Shown here in pieces: positions 17,748 through 27,139 of a stretch of 64,000 bases of DNA (its first letter is position 1; each line of letters opens with the position of its first letter). Location: the NCBI RefSeq assembly GCF_000021485.1, contig NC_011761.1:2510001-2574000 (forward strand), written 5' to 3'. The stretch comes from Acidithiobacillus ferrooxidans ATCC 23270 (GTDB lineage Bacteria; Pseudomonadota; Gammaproteobacteria; Acidithiobacillales; Acidithiobacillaceae). A model generated the notes under the pieces. That model was given only the letters and a program-made list of their open reading frames with translations, was not told where the DNA came from and made no database searches. The translations under genes were made by a program, and so were the position numbers.

Positions 17748-19040
17748 CTATATCAGCAGCGGCACCGCCAGAGCCAGGGCATGAATGGCAATACCGATCA
17801 TTCCGCCCACCAGCGTCCCGTTGACACGAATATACTGCAGATCCGTACCCACCCCTTCCTCCAGGAGGCGGACCATGTCCTTATCCGGCCAGGCATGTAT
17901 CGTCGCTTCGATATGCTGGGCCAGACCATCGCGCAGGGCAGGCGCCAAACGACGGGCGCTGTCCTCCAGGTAGCCATTGAGTGCATCGCGCAATGCCGGT
18001 TGCTCGCCCAGGAAAAGGCCCAGTTGCTGGGACAGACGCTGCACCTGCCCCTGTAGCCGGGAATCCGGGCGCTGCAGGTCCGTTTCCAGCCAGGAACGCA
18101 AATCGCCGAGCAGGCCATCCACATAGGCCTGCGCCGCCGGATGAGTGATCAGACCATGCTGCCAGCGCTGCACCCGCGCCTGGAAGGCGGCATCCGTCTG
18201 CAAACGCAGAATGGCATCCTGCATCCATCGGTCAAAAGCCAGACGGCGCGGATGCTCCGGGTCATCCGCGATTTCCTGCAACAACTGATGCGCCGCCTTC
18301 ACCAGATTGCGGGCCAGATTCTCACTCAGCGTGGCCGGGTCCATGACTGTCCCCATCCACGCGAACAGGGTCGGGTAGGCGCGCTCGAGCATCGCCCCGA
18401 TCTGATCCGCCAGCAGGCTTTGGGTATCTTCACCATCCAGCCAGCGACGCAGGCGCTGAATGCCATCGTCGAGCAGGGTCTGATGGCGGTGATCTTCGGT
18501 CAGCAACGCCAGAATACTCCCCACCCAGCGCGCACCGTCCATGCCCTGCAGTTGCCGCCCCAACGCGGCACGCAGGGCGCTGCGCAATTCGCGGTCGTCA
18601 CTGAGGGCCAACCCTTGTTGGAGCAAGACCGTCATCTGCCGGGCCAGCAGCGCGCTGTTCCCGGCATCACTCAGCCACTGCGCCAGCCAGGTGGCCGGAT
18701 CGGCGCGTCGCAACAGGCGCACAATGGCCTCGGCCTCCAAAAAGTGATCGCGGATGAACTCCGCCAGACGGCGCGCCAGACGCGCCTTGTTCCGCGGCAG
18801 GATCGCCGTGTGTGGAATGGGCAATCCCAGGGGATGCCGAAAGAGTGCGACCACCGCAAACCAGTCCGCCAAAGCGCCCACCATGGCCGCCTCCGCAAAG
18901 GCCCCCACCCAGGCCCAGGGCCCGGCAAAGTCATGTGCGGCCGCCACCAGAAACAGCGCCAGCGCCCCCAGCAACAAACCCAGCGCCCAGCGGCGCAGCA
19001 CACGTAGTCTTCGAGTCCGATCTGGTTTAACAGCGGTCAC
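17748..19040 (-). CDS. DUF445 family membrane protein
   Basis: 430 residues. The N-terminal transmembrane hairpin is ALGLLLGALALFLVAAAHDF plus WVGAFAEAAMVGALADWFAV. It includes the DUF445 hallmark ADWFAVVALFRHPLGLPIPHT and IPHTAILPRNKARLA just after. The long helical middle has repeated LLxQxxxxL patterns, and a final transmembrane stretch is GGMIGIAIHALALAVPLLI. The family (E. coli YjiN) has no assigned function. A GTG at 19040 with AGGAG five bases upstream is the start. It is a single-gene unit, converging with murI. Confidence 0.88.
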   Translation of the reverse strand: MTAVKPDRTRRLRVLRRWALGLLLGALALFLVAAAHDFAGPWAWVGAFAEAAMVGALADWFAVVALFRHPLGLPIPHTAILPRNKARLARRLAEFIRDHFLEAEAIVRLLRRADPATWLAQWLSDAGNSALLARQMTVLLQQGLALSDDRELRSALRAALGRQLQGMDGARWVGSILALLTEDHRHQTLLDDGIQRLRRWLDGEDTQSLLADQIGAMLERAYPTLFAWMGTVMDPATLSENLARNLVKAAHQLLQEIADDPEHPRRLAFDRWMQDAILRLQTDAAFQARVQRWQHGLITHPAAQAYVDGLLGDLRSWLETDLQRPDSRLQGQVQRLSQQLGLFLGEQPALRDALNGYLEDSARRLAPALRDGLAQHIEATIHAWPDKDMVRLLEEGVGTDLQYIRVNGTLVGGMIGIAIHALALAVPLLI

Positions 19041-19206
19041 GACAGCTCCTGTAGGTGAGGGCGGGCCCGGGCATCCCTGGGGTATCTGGCCCGGAGTTTA
19101 GCAGAAGGCAGCGCATGCCCGTAAAAGTGCGGCAAGGGCTTGAAGCGCTGACAGCACCGGTCGTAATATGGACAGACGACAAAAGAAAGTCCTGCGGAGG
19201 GAACAC

Positions 19207-19395
19207 ATGCGTCTGTTTTTAGCTATTTTTCTGCCATTTCTGGTATTTTTCACCATTGGCCGCCCGATTGCGGGGATTATTTGCCTGATTTTGCAGATCA
19301 CGCTGATCGGCTGGGTGCCCGCGGCCATCTGGGCGGTATATGCGCTGAGTCAGTACAAGACGGACAAGAAGATCGAAAGGGCGTTGGGGAGGTGA
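19207..19395 (+). CDS. YqaE/Pmp3-family small membrane protein
   Basis: 62 residues with two hydrophobic segments (LFLAIFLPFLVFFTIG; GIICLILQITLIGWVPAAIWA) joined by a short polar turn, then a basic tail TDKKIERALGR. This is the Pmp3/YqaE pattern: small hydrophobic proteins linked to membrane potential and salt or cold stress in other organisms. The canonical GWIPG is GWVPA here. GGAGGG lies five bases before the ATG at 19207. It is a short stand-alone gene converging on ssb. Confidence 0.75.
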   Translation: MRLFLAIFLPFLVFFTIGRPIAGIICLILQITLIGWVPAAIWAVYALSQYKTDKKIERALGR

Positions 19396-19478
19396 CATCC
19401 CGAGAAAACTCATAAGCCGCACAATAGTCATCAGGAGTTCATTCGGCATCTTTCTCTGACAAGAGTGCCATTCAGATG

Positions 19479-19506
19479 GCCAAGCCCGCATTTCTGCAGG
19501 CTTGGC
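19479..19506. terminator. hairpin between convergent genes, probable transcription terminator
   Basis: A perfect 8-base inverted repeat, GCCAAGCC and GGCTTGGC, is separated by 12 bases. It lies between the ends of the Pmp3-like gene and ssb. Neither side carries a run of T, so it may be a weak bidirectional terminator or an RNA-stabilising hairpin. Confidence 0.5.
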
Positions 19507-19537
19507 GACCATCGCAACACCCTACTCCAGGTAGTCC

Positions 19538-20008
19538 TCAGAACGGAATATCATCATCAAAATCCTCCGCCGGCGCGGGCGGCATCTCATTTTTCCGCGC
19601 GCCCCCGGCACTGCTGCCGCCACTCGGCCGGGACGGATCTTCCTCATCGAAGCTGGCCGCGCCGCCGCCACCGCCCCCACGCGCGCCCACCAGTTGCAGA
19701 CGGTCTCCCACGATCTCCGTGGTGTAACGCTCCTGCCCTTCCTTGTCGGTCCACTTGCGCGTCTGCAGGCGGCCTTCCACATAGGCCATGCTGCCCTTGC
19801 GCAGATATTCGCCGGCGATTTCCGCAGTGCGTCCGAAGAGCACGACGCGATGCCATTCGGTGCGCTCCTGCTTGTTGCCTTCCTTGTCCTTGAAGGTCTC
19901 GGAAGTCGCGATGCTGAAGTTCGCGATGGCGCCGCCACTGGGCTGATAACGCATCTCCGGGTCCCGTCCCAGATGCCCCAACAATATGACCTTGTTCACT
20001 CCCGCCAT
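19538..20008 (-). CDS. ssb: single-stranded DNA-binding protein
   Basis: 156 residues. The OB-fold N-terminal half starts [20 protein letters not shown] and contains [19 protein letters not shown] and [18 protein letters not shown] glycine-rich linker (about 112-140) precedes the acidic tail DFDDDIPF, the tip that recruits repair and replication proteins. Length and tail are canonical. The ATG at 20008 has AGGAG nine bases upstream. It is divergent from uvrA, as in E. coli, across only 86 bases. Confidence 0.97.
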   Translation of the reverse strand: MAGVNKVILLGHLGRDPEMRYQPSGGAIANFSIATSETFKDKEGNKQERTEWHRVVLFGRTAEIAGEYLRKGSMAYVEGRLQTRKWTDKEGQERYTTEIVGDRLQLVGARGGGGGGAASFDEEDPSRPSGGSSAGGARKNEMPPAPAEDFDDDIPF

Positions 20009-20030
20009 CGTCTGATCTCCTTATGGTCAA

Positions 20031-20046
20031 GGGGACGGGCGTCCCC
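20031..20046. promoter_or_regulatory. palindrome in the ssb-uvrA divergent promoter
   Basis: A 7-base inverted repeat (GGGGACG, two bases, CGTCCCC) sits in the 86-base spacer between ssb and uvrA. TATACT at 20055-20060 could be the uvrA -10 element, which would put the palindrome over the -35 region, a usual operator position. It does not resemble the E. coli LexA box. The regulator is unknown. Confidence 0.45.
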
Positions 20047-20094
20047 GAAAGCTTTATACTAACCCATTGTCCCAAAAAAGAGCATGTCGGCTGC

Positions 20095-22899
20095 ATGGAA
20101 CACATCCACATCCGGGGCGCCCGCACCCACAACCTCAAGAATATTTCCCTTACCTTACCGCGCGACCGCCTCATCGTCATCACCGGGCTGTCCGGATCGG
20201 GCAAGTCGTCGCTGGCCTTCGACACCCTCTACGCCGAGGGTCAGCGCCGCTATGTGGAAAGCCTCTCGGCCTATGCCCGCCAGTTTCTCTCCCTCATGGG
20301 CAAGCCCGATGTGGATGCGATCGAGGGGCTCTCCCCCGCCATCGCCATAGAGCAGAAATCCACCTCCCATAATCCTCGCTCCACCGTCGGCACCGTCACC
20401 GAGATTCACGACTATCTGCGCCTGCTCTATGCCCGTGCCGGTACCCCCTGGTGCTGTGGCGCGCCCATTCAGAGCCAGACCATCAGCCAGATGGTCGATC
20501 AGCTCCTGGCCCTGCCCGAGGGCGAAAAGCTCATGATCCTGGCGCCGGTGCTGCGTGACCGCAAAGGCAGCCACGAGGACGTCATCGGCAGCCTGCGCGC
20601 ACGCGGTCTGATTCGCGCCAGGGTGGATGGTCAACTCCTCGAACTGGACGAAATCCCCGCCCTGGACAAGAAGCGCAAGCATCGCATCGAGGCCGTCATC
20701 GACCGTCTGGTGCTGCGCGGCGACAGCGGGCCGCGCCTGGCCGAATCGCTGGAAACCGCCCTCAGCCTCGCCGAGGATCAGGCCATCGTCGTCCTCATGG
20801 GGCCACAGCATGAGGAAGAGCGACTGTTTTCAGCTCACCATGCGTGCCCCAGCTGCGGGCGTTCCTTCCCGCCTTTGGAGCCGCGCCTCTTCTCTTTCAA
20901 TAATCCCGCCGGGGCCTGCCCACGCTGTGACGGCCTCGGCGAGATCACCTTTTTTGACCCCGACCTCATCGTCCCCGATCCGGAACTGAGCCTGCGTGAC
21001 GGGGCTATCGCCGCCTGGACCAAGCGCCATCAGGAGCACTACGCGCCCCTGCTCACGGCGCTGGCCGAGCACCTTCATTTTTCCCTGGATACCGCCTGGC
21101 AGGATCTACCCTTCGACATCCGCGAGCATATCCTCCATGGGAGTGCCGAACGCATCACCGTCCAGCAAGGGACGCACCGTCACAAGCTGAGCTTCGAGGG
21201 CGTCATTGCCGGGCTGGAACGCCGCCTGCGCGAAACCCAGTCCAACCTCATCCGCGAAGAAATCATGCGCTATATGGGCCGTCTGCGTTGCCCCGTCTGT
21301 AATGGCAGCCGCCTACGCGAAGAGGCGCGCATGGTCAGGGTTGGCCCGCTGGCCATTCAGGAGGTCTCTGCCCTCTCCATCCGTGACGCCTTGCAACACT
21401 TCACCCACCTGCAGCTGGAAGGGCAGGAAGCCCTCATCGCCGAGCGCATCCTCAAGGAAATCGGCAGCCGTCTGACGTTTCTGGTGGATGTCGGCCTCGA
21501 CTACCTCAGCCTCGACCGCTCCGCAGAAACCCTCTCCGGTGGGGAAGCGCAGCGCATCCGTCTCGCCTCGCAGATCGGAGCCGGGCTGGTGGGCGTGATG
21601 TACGTCCTCGACGAACCCTCCATTGGCCTGCACCAGCGCGACAATGATCGACTCATCGGCACCCTCAAGCATCTGCGCGATCTCGGCAACACCGTCATCG
21701 TCGTCGAGCACGATGAAGACGCCATCCGCGCCGCCGATTATGTGGTGGACATGGGCCCCGGCGCCGGCACCCACGGCGGCGAAGTCATCGCCCAAGGTAC
21801 ACTGGAAGATATCTGCACCAATCCCAACTCCCTCACCGGGCGCTATCTGACCGGCGATCTGTGCATCGCCGTCCCCGGACGGCGCCGCGCCAATGTCAGC
21901 CAGCGCTGGCTGGAAGTGCAGGGCGCCACCGGCAACAATCTCAAGTCGGTGGACGTGCGCATTCCCATCGGCCTCTTCACCTGTATCACCGGGGTCAGCG
22001 GTTCCGGTAAATCGACCCTCATCAACGACACCCTCTACCCCGCCTGCGCCCGCGTGCTCATGGGCAGCAGCCAGAATCCTGCGCCCCACAGGCAGATACG
22101 CGGCCTGGAAGAACTGGACAAAGTCATCGCCATCGACCAGAGCCCCATCGGCCGCACCCCGCGCAGCAACCCGGCCACCTACACCGGCCTCTTCACCCCG
22201 ATCCGCGAATTGTTCGCCGCGACCAGCGAAGCCCGTACCCGCGGCTACAATCCCGGCCGCTTCAGCTTCAACGTCAAGGGCGGGCGCTGTGAAGCCTGCG
22301 AGGGCGACGGCGTCATTCGGGTGGAAATGCACTTTCTGCCGGATATTTATGTGCCCTGCGACGTCTGCGGCGGCAAGCGCTACAAGCGCGAGACCCTGGA
22401 TGTGCATTACAAGGGCAAAAGCATTCACGACGTCCTGGAGATGACCGTGGAGGATGCGCGGGCCTTTTTTGACCCTGTCCCCGCCATCGCCCGCAAATTG
22501 CAGACCCTGCTGGATGTGGGCCTCGGTTACCTGCGTCTGGGCCAGTCGGCCACTACCCTCTCCGGCGGCGAAGCACAGCGCGTCAAGCTCTCCCGGGAAC
22601 TCTCCCGTCGCGACACCGGACGGACCCTCTACATCCTTGACGAACCCACCACCGGCCTGCACTTTCATGACATCGCCCTGCTCCTGGAGGTACTGCAGAA
22701 GCTGGCCGATGCGGGCAATACCATCGTCGTTATCGAACATAATCTGGACGTCATCAAGACGGCAGACTGGGTCATCGACCTCGGCCCCGAAGGCGGCTCG
22801 GGCGGCGGCCAGATCATCGCCACCGGCACACCGGATGAAGTGGCACACAATCCGTCTTCCCACACCGGGCGTTATCTGGTGCGGCATCTCCATCGTTGA
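20095..22899 (+). CDS. uvrA: excinuclease ABC subunit A
   Basis: 934-residue DNA damage recognition ATPase of nucleotide excision repair. Two ABC modules: first Walker [21 protein letters not shown], second [18 protein letters not shown]. Signature motifs are [14 protein letters not shown] and [15 protein letters not shown]. Zinc fingers are [14 protein letters not shown]...CPRCDGLG (residues about 250-290) and [19 protein letters not shown] with [14 protein letters not shown]. The UvrB-binding region lies after the first Walker A. The ATG at 20095 ([14 protein letters not shown]) fits the family start although no strong ribosome site is seen. Genes for an unknown protein, a thioredoxin-TPR protein and a DegP-like protease follow on the same strand. 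Confidence 0.97.
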   Translation: MEHIHIRGARTHNLKNISLTLPRDRLIVITGLSGSGKSSLAFDTLYAEGQRRYVESLSAYARQFLSLMGKPDVDAIEGLSPAIAIEQKSTSHNPRSTVGTVTEIHDYLRLLYARAGTPWCCGAPIQSQTISQMVDQLLALPEGEKLMILAPVLRDRKGSHEDVIGSLRARGLIRARVDGQLLELDEIPALDKKRKHRIEAVIDRLVLRGDSGPRLAESLETALSLAEDQAIVVLMGPQHEEERLFSAHHACPSCGRSFPPLEPRLFSFNNPAGACPRCDGLGEITFFDPDLIVPDPELSLRDGAIAAWTKRHQEHYAPLLTALAEHLHFSLDTAWQDLPFDIREHILHGSAERITVQQGTHRHKLSFEGVIAGLERRLRETQSNLIREEIMRYMGRLRCPVCNGSRLREEARMVRVGPLAIQEVSALSIRDALQHFTHLQLEGQEALIAERILKEIGSRLTFLVDVGLDYLSLDRSAETLSGGEAQRIRLASQIGAGLVGVMYVLDEPSIGLHQRDNDRLIGTLKHLRDLGNTVIVVEHDEDAIRAADYVVDMGPGAGTHGGEVIAQGTLEDICTNPNSLTGRYLTGDLCIAVPGRRRANVSQRWLEVQGATGNNLKSVDVRIPIGLFTCITGVSGSGKSTLINDTLYPACARVLMGSSQNPAPHRQIRGLEELDKVIAIDQSPIGRTPRSNPATYTGLFTPIRELFAATSEARTRGYNPGRFSFNVKGGRCEACEGDGVIRVEMHFLPDIYVPCDVCGGKRYKRETLDVHYKGKSIHDVLEMTVEDARAFFDPVPAIARKLQTLLDVGLGYLRLGQSATTLSGGEAQRVKLSRELSRRDTGRTLYILDEPTTGLHFHDIALLLEVLQKLADAGNTIVVIEHNLDVIKTADWVIDLGPEGGSGGGQIIATGTPDEVAHNPSSHTGRYLVRHLHR

Positions 22900-22964
22900 G
22901 CTTTTTTGCACAGCCGCAGCCGATGCCGCAAAATAACCGGCAAACATTGACTGGAGTTCACCAT

Positions 22965-23519
22965 ATGCCCGTCCTCCCCGAACGCCGAGAGCAGATCCGC
23001 AGCGCCCACGCGGCACTCATCCTGCAGGTCGTCGCCGCCTGCCAGAATGTCCATCTCCGGGCGCCACTGGAAGAAAGCCTGCGCGTGGCGGCAGCCAACG
23101 GCTGGGGAGATCTGGTTGGCGTCATCCGCCATATATTGGCCGGGCAACGGGAGCCCGACCTGCTCCAAGGGCTGGACGAAGAAGACGGCACCATCATCGA
23201 ATCCATTCTCATGGGCTTGCAGAATCCCGAAACCTTGCCCAAGGCCAGTGATCAAGCCGACCCCACGCTTGCCGCCCCTGGCCTTGCGAGCGTCATCCTC
23301 GCCACCCGCCGCGGTGAGCCGGAAGCCTTGGCGTGGCTGGGCCGTATGGCCACCCAGATGCAGCGGGCCGGCGGCGACATGGCACGCATGGGCGCGGCCC
23401 TTGGCCCTCTTTCCCGGGGCCACTACGATCGCCGCAAACTGGAGCGCGGCATGGGCCCCCTCGGGCGTAGCCTGCTCCAGGCCGTGCTGGACGCCTTGGC
23501 TAAAGCGGAACAGCAATAG
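22965..23519 (+). CDS. hypothetical protein
   Basis: 184 residues, unrecognised. The protein is soluble and mostly helical, with conserved-looking segments LILQVVAACQNVHLRAPLEE, NGWGDLVGVIRHILAGQREP and GLDEEDGTIIESILMGLQNP. The C-terminal half has a Gly/Arg-rich stretch around MARMGAALGPLSRG and ends in an Ala-rich helix. No signal peptide or transmembrane segment. TGGAG lies eight bases before the ATG at 22965. It stands 65 bases after uvrA and 114 before the CnoX-like gene, so it may belong to either unit. Codon use looks like its neighbours, so it is likely a real gene. Confidence 0.65.
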   Translation: MPVLPERREQIRSAHAALILQVVAACQNVHLRAPLEESLRVAAANGWGDLVGVIRHILAGQREPDLLQGLDEEDGTIIESILMGLQNPETLPKASDQADPTLAAPGLASVILATRRGEPEALAWLGRMATQMQRAGGDMARMGAALGPLSRGHYDRRKLERGMGPLGRSLLQAVLDALAKAEQQ

Positions 23520-23633
23520 CCGCCCCGGAAGCCAGCCGCGTCTTGAAAGCGCCCGGTTTTGACCATACCTGAAACGGTAAAGGAAAGCAGTACGGTCTAT
23601 CCTCTTCTTCACCTCTTCTTCTCAGGAGTTCGT

Positions 23634-24503
23634 ATGGCAGTCAGTGGACACGTTCTCGAAGTGAATCTCGATAATTTTCAGGAAGCCGTCGTAGGGCTGT
23701 CCCGGAAGGTGCTGGTACTGGTCGACTTCTGGGCACCCTGGTGCGCACCCTGCCGCGCTCTGGGTCCGGTCCTCGAAAAACTGGCGGAGGAGATGGGCGG
23801 CGCCTTCGTGCTCGCCAAGGTCAACTCTGACGAGAACGCCGACCTGTCGCGCCAGTATCAGGTGCGTGGCATCCCCGCCGTCAAGGCCTTCAAGGATGGC
23901 AAAGTCGTCGACGAATTCACCGGGGCGCTGCCCGAATCCGCCGTGCGTCGCTTCATCGAAAAAAACCTGCCGTTGCCAGGTGACGACCTGCGTGTGCAGG
24001 CGCTCGACGCCATCGCCCAGGGCAAGGCAGCGGAGGCCCAAGCATTGCTGGAACAGGCCATCAGCATCCACCCTGGGAACGATCCTGCGCGCCTGGCGCT
24101 GGCGCACCTGGCCATCCAGCAGGGCCGCCATGCCGACGCCCAGGCCCAGATCGACGCCATGTCTCCTACCTTCCAGATGGAAACCGAAGTCGAAGGCCTG
24201 AAAGCCCTGCTGGAATTCACCGAGACCGCCCACAGCGCGCCGTCCATGACCACACTGGAGGCCACCATCGCCAGCGAAAAGGGCGATCTCCGTGCGCAGG
24301 CCATGTATCAGCGGTCCTTGCTCCTTCTTTTGCAGGGGCAGGAAGAAGCAGCCCTGGACCAGCTCATCGAGATGGTGGAACGCCACAAAAACTACCAGGA
24401 CGGCCTGGCCCGTAAAACCGTGCTGAAAATATTTGCTTTGCAGGGTAACCGGGGGCCTCTGGTGGAACGCTACCGGTCCCGTCTGTCCCGCGCTTTGCAC
24501 TGA
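23634..24503 (+). CDS. thioredoxin-TPR protein, CnoX (YbbN)-like
   Basis: 289 residues. The N-terminal thioredoxin domain (about 1-110) has the active site VDFWAPWCAPCRALGPVLE and the cis-proline motif VRGIPAVKAFKDG. The C-terminal half is tetratricopeptide-like helices (AQALLEQAISIHPGNDPARL; EAALDQLIEMVERHKNYQDG). This architecture matches the chaperedoxin CnoX, which protects proteins from oxidation and passes them to GroEL or DnaK. Unlike E. coli CnoX (SQHC), this one keeps two active-site cysteines (CAPC), as many homologues do, so reductase activity is possible. AGGAG precedes the ATG at 23634. Confidence 0.88.
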   Translation: MAVSGHVLEVNLDNFQEAVVGLSRKVLVLVDFWAPWCAPCRALGPVLEKLAEEMGGAFVLAKVNSDENADLSRQYQVRGIPAVKAFKDGKVVDEFTGALPESAVRRFIEKNLPLPGDDLRVQALDAIAQGKAAEAQALLEQAISIHPGNDPARLALAHLAIQQGRHADAQAQIDAMSPTFQMETEVEGLKALLEFTETAHSAPSMTTLEATIASEKGDLRAQAMYQRSLLLLLQGQEEAALDQLIEMVERHKNYQDGLARKTVLKIFALQGNRGPLVERYRSRLSRALH

Positions 24504-24639
24504 GGGCATTGCTAGCCATATCGTCTCTCATCGAGGTTTTATATGTTATGTTGTGATCGCTGGCCGGAACCCCGGCCTTTTCCCGGAGTCCAACCTGGAA
24601 CGTACCAAGCTGCAAGACAAAATCCCGAAGGAGAGTCCT

Positions 24640-26160
24640 ATGGCGAATGATCGCCCGAGTGTGATGTTGAAGCGCCCCAAACTGGTAATCACTGCCGTCG
24701 TGGCGGCATGTTTTGGTTTTTCACTGGGTGCAGCGGAGTGGGCGCAAGCCGACGCCCCCGCGGCCCCGGCCCTTTCCATCTCGACCAACACAGTTCCCCA
24801 GAAGGCGCTGGTCGCCTTGCCGGATTTTACCCCGATTATCGACCGTTATGGTCCCGCGGTGGTCAACATCAGCAGCACCACCAACAAGGTCATTCACCAG
24901 CAGGCCAATCCCTTTCCGCCAAACTCGCCTTTTTACCAGTTTTTCCATCACTTCATGGCGCCCGGACAGGGCGGTGGTCCCGGACCACAGCAGCATGAAA
25001 AAATCCAATCTCTCGGTTCCGGCTTCATCATCAGTCCCGACGGCTATATCGTCACCGCCGGTCACGTCGTTCGCGGCGCTAACCATATCGTCGTTACCCT
25101 CACCACCCACCACGCCTATCCGGCCAAACTGATCGGCCTGTCGGTGCGTTACGATACGGCACTGCTCAAAATCAACGCCAAGAACCTACCCACTGTGCCC
25201 ATCGGCAACTCCGACGATTTGAAGGTTGGCCAGTGGCTGCTCGCCGTTGGCGCGCCGTTCGGTTTCTATAACACAGTGACCCAGGGTGTAGTCAGCGCCA
25301 TGAATCGCCCGTTACCCGATGATGAATACATCCCCTTTATCCAGAGCGACGTACCCATCAATCCCGGCAACTCGGGTGGGCCACTCTTCAACATGAATGG
25401 CCAGGTGATCGGCATCAACGACCAGATCTATACCAACAGCGGTGGCTATATGGGTCTGTCGTTCTCCATCCCCATCAATACCGTGATGCGGGTGGTGCAG
25501 GACTTCAAAAATCACAAGGCAATTCAGTTTGGCTATCTGGGGGTCGAGGTACAGGACGTCACGCCGCAAATGGCGCAGGCGCTGCACCTCACGGAACCCG
25601 TCGGCGCCCTCATCGCGTCCGTGGAACCCGGCAGCCCGGCGGCCAAGGCGGGCATCAGGCCCGGTGACGTCATCGTCACCTATGATAACAAGCCGGTGTA
25701 CAATGTCGGACAGTTGCCACCTATGGTAGGCAACACCCTGCCAGGCACCCACGCCAAGGTCGGCATCCTCCACCGCGGAAAAGCGGAAACCAAAGATGTC
25801 CTGATTGCCGCCCTGCCCAAAAACATGGAAGGGCCTTCCGGCAGCCAGGAACCTTCCACGGCCGCCAAAGTGGGCAAAGTCTCCCGCATGGGCATCCATG
25901 TCCAGTCGCTGACCCCCAGCATTGAGAAGCAGTTGGATGTGCATCATGGCGTCGTGGTGGTCGGCGTTAGTGAAGGCGCGGCTGCGGAGGCAGGGATCAT
26001 GCCGGGTATGATCATCCAGCAGATCGATCAGCAGGACGTCAACAGTCCCGCCGAGTTGGAGCATATCGTTGCCGGTCTGCCGGCCGGTCAGCCCATCCCG
26101 CTGCTGGTGCGGCAAGGCAAGGCCAGCATCTACGTGGTGGTGACGCTACCCAAGAAGTAG
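24640..26160 (+). CDS. periplasmic DegP/DegQ-like serine protease
   Basis: 506 residues. Basic N terminus plus hydrophobic signal (LVITAVVAACFGFSLGAAEW) targets the periplasm. Trypsin-like domain with catalytic His in YIVTAGHVVRGANH, Asp in VRYDTALLKINAK and Ser in INPGNSGGPLFNMNGQ. Two PDZ domains follow: FGYLGVEVQDVTPQMAQALH and, at the C terminus, MGIHVQSLTPSIEKQL. It degrades or refolds damaged envelope proteins, important at low external pH. The ATG at 24640 has AAGGAGAG four bases upstream. The His/Pro/Gln-rich insertion before the catalytic His (residues about 95-120) corresponds to the LA loop of DegP. Confidence 0.93.
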   Translation: MANDRPSVMLKRPKLVITAVVAACFGFSLGAAEWAQADAPAAPALSISTNTVPQKALVALPDFTPIIDRYGPAVVNISSTTNKVIHQQANPFPPNSPFYQFFHHFMAPGQGGGPGPQQHEKIQSLGSGFIISPDGYIVTAGHVVRGANHIVVTLTTHHAYPAKLIGLSVRYDTALLKINAKNLPTVPIGNSDDLKVGQWLLAVGAPFGFYNTVTQGVVSAMNRPLPDDEYIPFIQSDVPINPGNSGGPLFNMNGQVIGINDQIYTNSGGYMGLSFSIPINTVMRVVQDFKNHKAIQFGYLGVEVQDVTPQMAQALHLTEPVGALIASVEPGSPAAKAGIRPGDVIVTYDNKPVYNVGQLPPMVGNTLPGTHAKVGILHRGKAETKDVLIAALPKNMEGPSGSQEPSTAAKVGKVSRMGIHVQSLTPSIEKQLDVHHGVVVVGVSEGAAAEAGIMPGMIIQQIDQQDVNSPAELEHIVAGLPAGQPIPLLVRQGKASIYVVVTLPKK

Positions 26161-26176
26161 AGGCGCGACAATACAG

Positions 26177-26198
26177 GCATCACCCGCGCGGGTGATGC
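26177..26198. terminator. 22-base perfect palindrome between degP-like gene and xerD
   Basis: GCATCACCCGC is followed directly by its reverse complement, overlapping the xerD stop codon. It lies between converging genes. No long T run follows on either strand, but the GC-rich stem suits a bidirectional terminator. Confidence 0.6.
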
Positions 26199-27088
26199 TT
26201 CGCGTGCAGCGCCTTGAGCCGCGCCTGCGCCACATGGGTATATATCTCCGTGGTGGACAGGGCGGCGTGTCCCAGCATCAACTGCACACTGCGCAGGTCC
26301 GCGCCGTGATTCAGCAGGTGGGTGGCAAAGGCGTGACGCAGGCTGTGCGGCGATACGGTCTGAGTGATTCCCGCAGACCGGGCGTAACGTTCAATGTTTT
26401 GCCAGAAACGCTGGCGCGTCATGGCAGCCCCCCGCCCAGTCACAAAAAGGGCGGCACTGATGCGCTGACCCAGTATCTGCGGGCGACCCATCTGCAGATA
26501 CTGGGTCACGCGGCCGGCCGCCACTTCTCCCATGGGCACCAAGCGTTCCTTGCGACCCTTGCCAAAGACCACCACCATATCGGCGCTGAGGTCCACTTGG
26601 CGCGTCTCCAGATTCACCAGTTCCGATACCCGCAAACCGCAGGCGTACATCAGTTCCAGCATGGCTGCGTCACGCAGGCCCAACGGGTGGGTACAATCGG
26701 GGGCCGCCAGCAGGGCCTCTATTTCCGTTTCGCTGAGAACGTGGGGTAGTACGCGGCCGATACGAGGACTCTGCAGGTTGCGACTGGGGTCACGGGATAC
26801 CCAGCCCTCCCGCTCCGCGTAACCGTAAAAACGGCGCACACTGGAGAGCAGGCGGACTACGGAGCGCAGGGCGGCCCCGGACTGTAACCTCTGTCCCAGT
26901 ATGCGCGCCAGGGCGCCGTCGTCAGCGGTAGTCAGGGTCAAATCCCACTCCGCGAGCGCGGCGGCTACCTGCAGCAAATCCTGACGATAAGCGGTCAGGG
27001 TATTTTCACCAAGGTTTTTTTCCAGCCACAGGGCGTCAAGAAAGGTGTCGATCCGCTGCCGTTCGGCGGACAGACCGGCACTAGGCAT
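26180..27088 (-). CDS. xerD: site-specific tyrosine recombinase XerD
   Basis: 302-residue recombinase that resolves chromosome dimers at dif with XerC. The N-terminal SAM-like DNA-binding domain (LEKNLGENTLTAYRQDL-like segment, residues about 10-95) precedes the catalytic domain. Catalytic residues are visible: Arg in ACGLRVSELVNL, Lys in GKGRKERLVPMG, His-x-x-Arg in SPHSLRHAFATHLLNHG, and Tyr in ALSTTEIYTHV. The best match is XerD rather than XerC by its DLRSVQLMLGHA segment and size, but the distinction is not certain. It lies last in the ffh-rpsP-rplS gene row. Confidence 0.9.
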   Translation of the reverse strand: MPSAGLSAERQRIDTFLDALWLEKNLGENTLTAYRQDLLQVAAALAEWDLTLTTADDGALARILGQRLQSGAALRSVVRLLSSVRRFYGYAEREGWVSRDPSRNLQSPRIGRVLPHVLSETEIEALLAAPDCTHPLGLRDAAMLELMYACGLRVSELVNLETRQVDLSADMVVVFGKGRKERLVPMGEVAAGRVTQYLQMGRPQILGQRISAALFVTGRGAAMTRQRFWQNIERYARSAGITQTVSPHSLRHAFATHLLNHGADLRSVQLMLGHAALSTTEIYTHVAQARLKALHAKHHPRG

Positions 27089-27139
27089 CGAATCCCCCCG
27101 CCGGATTATCGTGACACCAAGCGTCCGGGCGCCCCCGGG

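Noticed and set aside
20009-20094. E. coli-type LexA box between ssb and uvrA
   Set aside because: No CTGT-N8-ACAG pattern is present in the spacer; only the GGGGACG palindrome.
21313-23016. A 567-codon frame on the minus strand opposite uvrA
   Set aside because: Antisense to uvrA, Gly/Ala/Asp/Val-rich, no motifs; typical shadow of a GC-rich gene.
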